29,867 bases of DNA from CALFMR01 sp035550595 (GTDB lineage: Bacteria > Acidobacteriota > Vicinamibacteria > Vicinamibacterales > SCN-69-37). Positions 25,908 to 29,867 of the stretch are shown in pieces. The stretch lies in contig DASZOV010000032.1 of assembly GCA_035550595.1 (NCBI GenBank), positions 1 to 29,867 on the forward strand, in the 5' to 3' direction. A model generated the notes under the pieces. The model worked only from the letters and a program-made list of their open reading frames with translations, was not told where the DNA came from and did no database searches. Position 1 is the first letter of the stretch. The number at the start of each line of letters is the position of its first letter. Position numbers and translations under genes: made by a program.

Positions 25908-26452
25908 TGGCCGACCAGCCCACGGCTCCGCTCTACGGGCTCGTCGCGGAATTCGACTCGGCGCCCGAGCTCCTGGACGCCGCGCGCGAAGTGACGCGCG
26001 CCGGCTACCGGAAGACCGATGCCTTTTCGCCGTTCCCGATCCACGGATTGGCCGATGCGCTCGACTTCCACGATCGGCGGCTCTCGCTCATCGTGCTGTT
26101 GGGGGGCATCTGCGGCCTGCTCTTCGGCTACAGCCTGGAGTACTACACGCAGGTCATCTCGTTCCCGGAGAACATCGGCGGACGGCCGTACCACGCCTGG
26201 GTCGCCTTCATTCCACCGGCCTTCGAGACGACGATCCTGTTCGGCGCGTTCACGGCGGGGATCACGATGCTGGTGCTGAACGGCCTGCCGAGTCCCTACC
26301 ACCCGGTGTTCAACGCGCCGCGCTTCCGCTTCGCGAGTCAGGACAAGTTCTTCCTCGCGATCGAGGCGGCCGATCCCAAGTTCAACGAGGCCGAGACGCG
26401 CGCGTTCCTGACCGGGCTCCATGCGCGCGAGGTGGTGGCCGTTGAGGAGTGA
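25907..26452 (+). CDS. actD: ACIII subunit ActD (DUF3341)
   Basis: A 181-aa protein with a cytoplasmic N-terminal part containing YGLVAEFDSAPELLDAAREVTRAGYRKTDAFSPFPIHGL (the DUF3341 opening). Two membrane helices follow (~61-80, LSLIVLLGGICGLLFGYSLE, and ~103-127, IPPAFETTILFGAFTAGITMLVL), then a C-terminal soluble tail with DKFFLAIEAADP. It is a structural subunit of ACIII without cofactors and packs beside ActC. It overlaps actC by 1 nt and is followed by actE after 7 nt. GTGGAGGG lies about 8 nt upstream of the ATG. Confidence 0.95.
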   Translation: MADQPTAPLYGLVAEFDSAPELLDAAREVTRAGYRKTDAFSPFPIHGLADALDFHDRRLSLIVLLGGICGLLFGYSLEYYTQVISFPENIGGRPYHAWVAFIPPAFETTILFGAFTAGITMLVLNGLPSPYHPVFNAPRFRFASQDKFFLAIEAADPKFNEAETRAFLTGLHAREVVAVEE

Positions 26453-26459
26453 CCCGCAC

Positions 26460-27125
26460 GTGACGAGAACCTCAGACCGCGGCCAGGCGCGCCCGACGCG
26501 TCGAGCCGCGCGCACCTGGCCCCTGGCGGTCGGACTGGCGTCGATCATCGCCGCCGGCGCGTGTCGCCAGGACATGCACGACGCGCCGCGGTACGACCCG
26601 CTCGAGGCGAGCCCCGTGTTCGCCAATGGCGCGTCGGAGCGCCCGCTCGTCGAGGGCACGGTCGCCCGCGACCACCTCGACGCCGACGAGCTGCTCTACA
26701 CGGGCAAAATCAACGGCCAGGCGGCCAACGTCTTCCCCTTCGCGATCACGGCGGCCGACATGGATCGCGGGCAGCAGCGCTACAACATCTACTGCGCGCC
26801 CTGTCATGACCGGACCGGCAACGGCAACGGCATGGTCGTCCAGCGCGGCTACCGCCAGGCGGCTTCGTACCACGTCGATCGGCTGCGCGAAGCGCCGGTC
26901 GGGTACTTCTTCGACGTGATCACCAACGGCTTCGGCAACATGCCGGACTACAAGGCCCAGATTCCAGTGGCCGATCGGTGGCGGATCATCGCCTACATCC
27001 GGGCGCTCGAGCTGGCGCACAGCGCCACGGCCGCCGACGTGCCGGCCGACGAGATGAACAAGCTGAACAACCCGCCTGCGGCGGCGCCGGCGGCCGCGCC
27101 GAGTGAGAGCGGAGAGCCTCGATGA
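26460..27125 (+). CDS. actE: ACIII subunit ActE, monoheme cytochrome c
   Basis: A 221-aa exported cytochrome. The GTG at 26460, just after the actD stop and 10 nt behind GAGGAG, is chosen over an ATG at 26421 that would overlap actD. The N-terminus has an Arg-rich n-region and hydrophobic LAVGLASIIAAGAC, so Cys35 may be lipidated, as in other ActE proteins. The cytochrome c domain (~95-190) has CAPCH (112-116) and the likely axial Met161 in GFGNMPDY. The C-terminus is an Ala/Pro tail. It receives electrons from ActA and delivers them to the terminal oxidase. Its stop overlaps the actF ATG by 4 nt. Confidence 0.94.
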   Translation: MTRTSDRGQARPTRRAARTWPLAVGLASIIAAGACRQDMHDAPRYDPLEASPVFANGASERPLVEGTVARDHLDADELLYTGKINGQAANVFPFAITAADMDRGQQRYNIYCAPCHDRTGNGNGMVVQRGYRQAASYHVDRLREAPVGYFFDVITNGFGNMPDYKAQIPVADRWRIIAYIRALELAHSATAADVPADEMNKLNNPPAAAPAAAPSESGEPR

Positions 27126-28339
27126 CCTTCGACGAACAGACCGCAACGGACCTGCTGGGCGCCCGGCCCATCCAGGAGATCGCGCGCGCCCGCTCGCGAT
27201 CGCTGCTCCTCGGCGTCGTGGGCCTCGTCTTCTGCGGCATCGGGCTGGCCGTGAAGGGCCAGGCGTTCTGGCAGTCCTATCTCATCGCCTTCTACTTCTG
27301 GAACGGCCTGACGATCGGCTCGATGGCCGTCCTGATGGTCCATCACCTGTCGGGCGGCGGCTGGGGCATGGTCGCGCGGCGCATCTGGGAAGCGGCCACG
27401 CGCACGTTGCCGCTGAACGCCGTGCTCTTCCTCCCGATCTGGATGGCGCGGATGACGCTCTACCCGTGGATGCGGCCTGGCGCCACGTCCGACCCGGTCA
27501 TCGCAGCCAAGGCGGCCTACCTGAACGTGCCGTTCTTCACGCTCCGCGCGGTGCTCTACTTCGTGATCTGGGGCACGCTCATCTACCTGCTCAACAAGTG
27601 GTCGCGCGAGCAGGACGAGAACCCACCGATGCTGCCAGGGCCGCAGGACCGCCGGTTCCGTCTGCTCTCCGGGCCTGGCCTCGTGCTCTACGTGCTGACG
27701 ATCACGTTCATGTCGGTCGACTGGGTCATGGCCCTCGACCCGCATTGGTACTCGACCATCTTCGGGATCATCACGCTCGGCGGCCAGGGCCTCTCGGCGC
27801 TGGCGTTCACGATCCTCGTGCTGTCGTTCCTCGCGAAGTACCGCCCGATGTCCGAGGTGCTCGGCGCCGATCAGATTCACGACCTCGCCAAGCTGATGTT
27901 CGCGTTCGTGATGCTGTGGGGCTACTTCAACGTCTCGCAGCTCATCATCGTCTGGTCGGGCAACCTGCCGGAGGAAATCCCGTTCTACCTCGAGCGGTTG
28001 CAGGGCGCCTGGGCGCCGATCAGCATCGCCGTGCTCATCTTCGAGTTCGTGCTGCCCTTCTGCCTGCTGCTCTCGCGCAGCCTGAAGCGCAACCCGCAGC
28101 GCGTCAAGTGGGTCGCGCTGCTCCTGCTCATCGCACGCGCCATCGACGTCACGTGGATGATCGGACCGACGCCCGCGTTCCATCGCTCGGGCTCGACCTT
28201 GTCGTGGGTCGACGTCGCGGCCTTCATCGGGCTGGGCGGCATCTGGCTCACCTATTTCTGGAGCAACCTGGCGGGCCGCGCGCTCGTCCCCGCCAAGGAT
28301 CCGTACTTCAAGGAAGCACTGGCCCATGGCGGACACTAA
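27122..28339 (+). CDS. actF: ACIII subunit ActF, NrfD-like membrane protein
   Basis: A 405-aa polytopic membrane protein distantly related to ActC, with about ten helices. Examples are SRSLLLGVVGLVFCGIGLAV, YLIAFYFWNGLTIGSMAVLMVHHLSGG and LYVLTITFMSVDWVMALDPHWYSTIFG. MFAFVMLWGYFNVSQLIIVWSGNLPEEIPFY is a typical ActF block. In ACIII it pairs with ActC on the opposite side of the membrane core and may take part in proton movement; it has no cofactor. The C-terminus (SNLAGRALVPAKDPYFKEAL) is well conserved in this subunit. It overlaps actE by 4 nt and the next gene by 14 nt. Confidence 0.95.
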   Translation: MTFDEQTATDLLGARPIQEIARARSRSLLLGVVGLVFCGIGLAVKGQAFWQSYLIAFYFWNGLTIGSMAVLMVHHLSGGGWGMVARRIWEAATRTLPLNAVLFLPIWMARMTLYPWMRPGATSDPVIAAKAAYLNVPFFTLRAVLYFVIWGTLIYLLNKWSREQDENPPMLPGPQDRRFRLLSGPGLVLYVLTITFMSVDWVMALDPHWYSTIFGIITLGGQGLSALAFTILVLSFLAKYRPMSEVLGADQIHDLAKLMFAFVMLWGYFNVSQLIIVWSGNLPEEIPFYLERLQGAWAPISIAVLIFEFVLPFCLLLSRSLKRNPQRVKWVALLLLIARAIDVTWMIGPTPAFHRSGSTLSWVDVAAFIGLGGIWLTYFWSNLAGRALVPAKDPYFKEALAHGGH

Positions 28340-28775
28340 ACACTCCGCGCTCCCCGTCGAGAGCGACGGGCTGAATTACCGCGGCATCTTCTGGTTCCTC
28401 GTCATCCTGACCATCACGGGCCTGTTCTGTGAAGGCCTGGTCTGGGGGATGCTCGACCTGATGGAGTACCGCTCGAAGCAGGTCGACGTCGCGCGCGCGC
28501 CGCTCGCGCCTCCGGTGACGACGCCCACGATCGAGAACGGGCACGTCGTCAGCGGCACGGCCAATCCGCCCGCGCCCGGCCTGCTCGTGAACGAGCCGGA
28601 AGTGCTCAACGATTTTCGCGCGCAGGAGGACGCCATCCTGTCGTCCTACGCCATCGACCCGACGACCGGTCGAATCCAGATCCCGATCGACCGCGCCAAG
28701 GCGCTCGTGCTCCAGCGCGGATTGCCGACACGGCCGGCCGCTGCGGCGCCCGGCACGTCCGGGACCGGGCAGTAA
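28326..28775 (+). CDS. Single-TM protein of unknown role in the ACIII/oxidase operon
   Basis: A 149-aa protein starting inside actF (14-nt overlap), so it is almost certainly translated with it. One helix (~22-44, IFWFLVILTITGLFCEGLVWGML) is followed by a Pro/Ala-rich periplasmic stretch. The conserved-looking C-terminal segment LNDFRAQEDAILSSYAIDPTTGRIQIPIDRAKALVLQRGLP resembles the Y-x-x-D-x-x-x-G-x-x-RIPI-x-x-AM pattern seen in small proteins next to SCO and ActE genes in other ACIII/oxidase clusters. No heme or metal motif is present. It could be an extra ACIII or oxidase subunit, or an assembly factor; position and pattern are the only evidence. Confidence 0.85.
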   Translation: MADTKHSALPVESDGLNYRGIFWFLVILTITGLFCEGLVWGMLDLMEYRSKQVDVARAPLAPPVTTPTIENGHVVSGTANPPAPGLLVNEPEVLNDFRAQEDAILSSYAIDPTTGRIQIPIDRAKALVLQRGLPTRPAAAAPGTSGTGQ

Positions 28776-28786
28776 GGTCAGACCCA

Positions 28787-28804
28787 TCGCGGCAGGCGCC
28801 GCGA
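28787..28804. other. Hairpin between the one-TM gene and the SCO gene
   Basis: Arms TCGCGGC and GCCGCGA enclose AGGC, a perfect 7-bp stem without a following T-tract. It starts 11 nt after the stop at 28775, in the 105-nt gap before the SCO gene. It could attenuate transcription or stabilise the upstream mRNA end, or be chance. Confidence 0.35.
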
Positions 28805-28880
28805 CGGGGGAAGGCTGCCGCGCGGACGGAACGATCCGGCCGCGACCGGGCCTCATGGGTGTGAGAAAGGGAAGACTCCG

Positions 28881-29774
28881 ATGCACGCCACGAATCGGAC
28901 GGCGCACGCGCTGCGCCTGACGGGCCTTGCCGCGGTCATGACCGCTGCGGCCGTGGTGTCGGCCTACGCCCAGGCGAAGCAGCCCATGGCGCCCGAAAGC
29001 GTGCCGTCGAGCGCACCCCTTCCGATCTTGAAGGACGTCGGCATCGACCAGAAGCTGAATCAATCCGTACCGGTCGACGCGACGTTCGTCGACGAGACCG
29101 GACGAACGGTCCGGTTCGGCTCGTACTTCGCCGACGGCAAGCCGGTCGTGCTGCAGATGGCGTACTACCGGTGCCCGATGCTGTGCACGGTCATCCAGAA
29201 CGGGCTCGTCGGCGCCTTGAAGACGCTCGACCTCGGCGCGGGCAAGGACTTCACGGTCGTGGTGGTGAGCATCGATCCGGGCGAGACGCCGGCCATGGCC
29301 GAGGACAAGCGCCAGGAGTTTCTCGAGCGCTATCACCGGGCCGATGTCGCCGCCGGCGTGCATTTTCTGACGGGCCGTCAGGAGTCCATCCAGGCGTTGG
29401 CCTCGTCCGTCGGGTTCCGGTACACGTACGACCCGTCGATCGGCCAGTACGCGCATCCGGCGGCCGTGATGGTGCTCACGCCCGAGGCGCGCGTGTCGCG
29501 GTACCTCTTCGGCGTCGAGTTCGCGCCGCTCGATCTGAAATTCGCGCTGATGGACGCAAGCGACAACCGGATCGGGTCGGTCCTCGACCGGACGCTGCTC
29601 TACTGCTACGACTACGACCCGACGAGCGGGAAGTATGGCTTCGCGATCATGACCGTCATCCGTCTCGCGGCCATCCTGACACTCCTCGCTCTCGGCACTT
29701 TCATCGTCACAAGCCTGCGGCGCGACCGGCGGCAGGTCAGTGCGGTCGATCGGACCGCGACAGGTACTCGCTAG
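28881..29774 (+). CDS. SCO1/SenC-type copper chaperone for cytochrome c oxidase
   Basis: A 297-aa membrane-tethered thioredoxin-fold protein that delivers copper to, or reduces the cysteines of, the CuA site of cytochrome c oxidase subunit II. A signal peptide (~residues 12-31) is followed by the Sco domain (~60-245). The copper ligands are visible: CPMLC (Cys98, Cys102) in YYRCPMLCTVIQNG and His192 in QYAHPAAVMVLTP. VVVSIDPGETP is another family block. A C-terminal helix (~254-278) anchors it, an arrangement found in Sco proteins linked to ACIII clusters. GGGAAG lies about 9 nt before the ATG. The TAG stop is immediately followed by the ATG of the oxidase subunit II gene, which is its expected client. 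Confidence 0.94.
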   Translation: MHATNRTAHALRLTGLAAVMTAAAVVSAYAQAKQPMAPESVPSSAPLPILKDVGIDQKLNQSVPVDATFVDETGRTVRFGSYFADGKPVVLQMAYYRCPMLCTVIQNGLVGALKTLDLGAGKDFTVVVVSIDPGETPAMAEDKRQEFLERYHRADVAAGVHFLTGRQESIQALASSVGFRYTYDPSIGQYAHPAAVMVLTPEARVSRYLFGVEFAPLDLKFALMDASDNRIGSVLDRTLLYCYDYDPTSGKYGFAIMTVIRLAAILTLLALGTFIVTSLRRDRRQVSAVDRTATGTR

Positions 29775-29867
29775 ATGTCCACTGCCTTTCATCTGCTGCC
29801 TCCGAGCGCTTCGTCGATCTCGACGGAGGTAGACCTCCTCTATCTGTTCCTCGTCGCGGTCAGCGCG
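29775..29867 (+). CDS. coxB: Cytochrome c oxidase subunit II, N-terminal start (truncated by window edge)
   Basis: Only the first 31 codons are inside the window. The product begins MSTAFHLLPPSASSISTEVD followed by LLYLFLVAVSA. The PPSAS-x-x-S-x-EVD-x-L opening and the start of the first membrane helix are typical of bacterial CoxB encoded beside ACIII. The ATG abuts the SCO stop codon. The CuA domain and the catalytic subunit I gene should follow outside the window. Assignment rests on this short N-terminus plus context. Confidence 0.8.
   Translation, partial: MSTAFHLLPPSASSISTEVDLLYLFLVAVSA

Noticed and set aside
26993..28336. A 447-codon minus-strand frame opposite actF
   Set aside because: It is an antisense shadow of a high-GC gene; the product is mostly Arg, Glu, His and Asp, and actF is unmistakable on the other strand.
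28308..29792. A 494-codon minus-strand frame opposite the one-TM protein and SCO genes
   Set aside because: Same antisense shadow pattern; it crosses two clear plus-strand genes and an intergenic gap and has no recognisable domain.

Overview
This is a high-GC bacterial window with dense gene packing, frequent GTG starts and many 1-14 nt overlaps between neighbouring genes. The best guess at the source is an aerobic soil-type acidobacterium (Vicinamibacteria-like). That is an inference from the alternative complex III (ACIII) cluster, the active/inactive M16 peptidase pair, the M61 peptidase and the abundant GC-rich dispersed hairpin repeats. No rRNA, tRNA or CRISPR array was seen, so the taxonomy is not proven.

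Left part (1-9968). The window opens in the C-terminal part of an RND efflux pump (+). A small secreted protein of unknown function follows, enclosed by copies of a 26-nt hairpin repeat. A six-gene minus-strand run then reads from 9968 down to 1931: a class I/II aminotransferase carrying an in-frame repeat insertion, 4-alpha-glucanotransferase (MalQ), a GNAT acetyltransferase, a second aminotransferase, exodeoxyribonuclease III, and a membrane-anchored SpoIIE/RsbU-type PP2C phosphatase. Junctions in this run are tight (4-nt overlaps or gaps of 2 to about 50 nt), so it probably forms one or two transcripts.

Middle (10008-20348). Two plus-strand M16 peptidase genes overlap by 4 nt; the first keeps HxxEH and the second has lost it. 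Convergent to them is a sodium/solute symporter (-), preceded by a 40-codon membrane-peptide gene. A dispersed repeat separates these from a second minus-strand operon: ABC ATPase, ABC-2 permease (NatAB-like), geranylgeranyl-reductase-type flavoprotein, and M61 peptidase with a PDZ domain.

Right part (20349-29867). A 422-nt divergent intergenic region carries a -35/-10-like promoter with a perfect TGTGA-N6-TCACA palindrome between the boxes, close to the Rex consensus and also CRP-like. Downstream runs a respiratory operon on the plus strand: actA (pentaheme cytochrome c), actB (molybdopterin-oxidoreductase-like plus Fe-S domain), actC (NrfD-like), actD (DUF3341), actE (monoheme cytochrome c), actF (NrfD-like), a one-TM protein of unknown role, a SCO1/SenC copper chaperone, and the start of cytochrome c oxidase subunit II. 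Together these encode a quinol-oxidising ACIII feeding a heme-copper oxidase.

The most unusual signals are the repeats. Three families of hairpin-forming sequences occur here. Two show compensatory base changes that preserve the stem between copies. One has a tandem pair lying in frame inside an aminotransferase gene, and another supplies the stop codon of a small gene.
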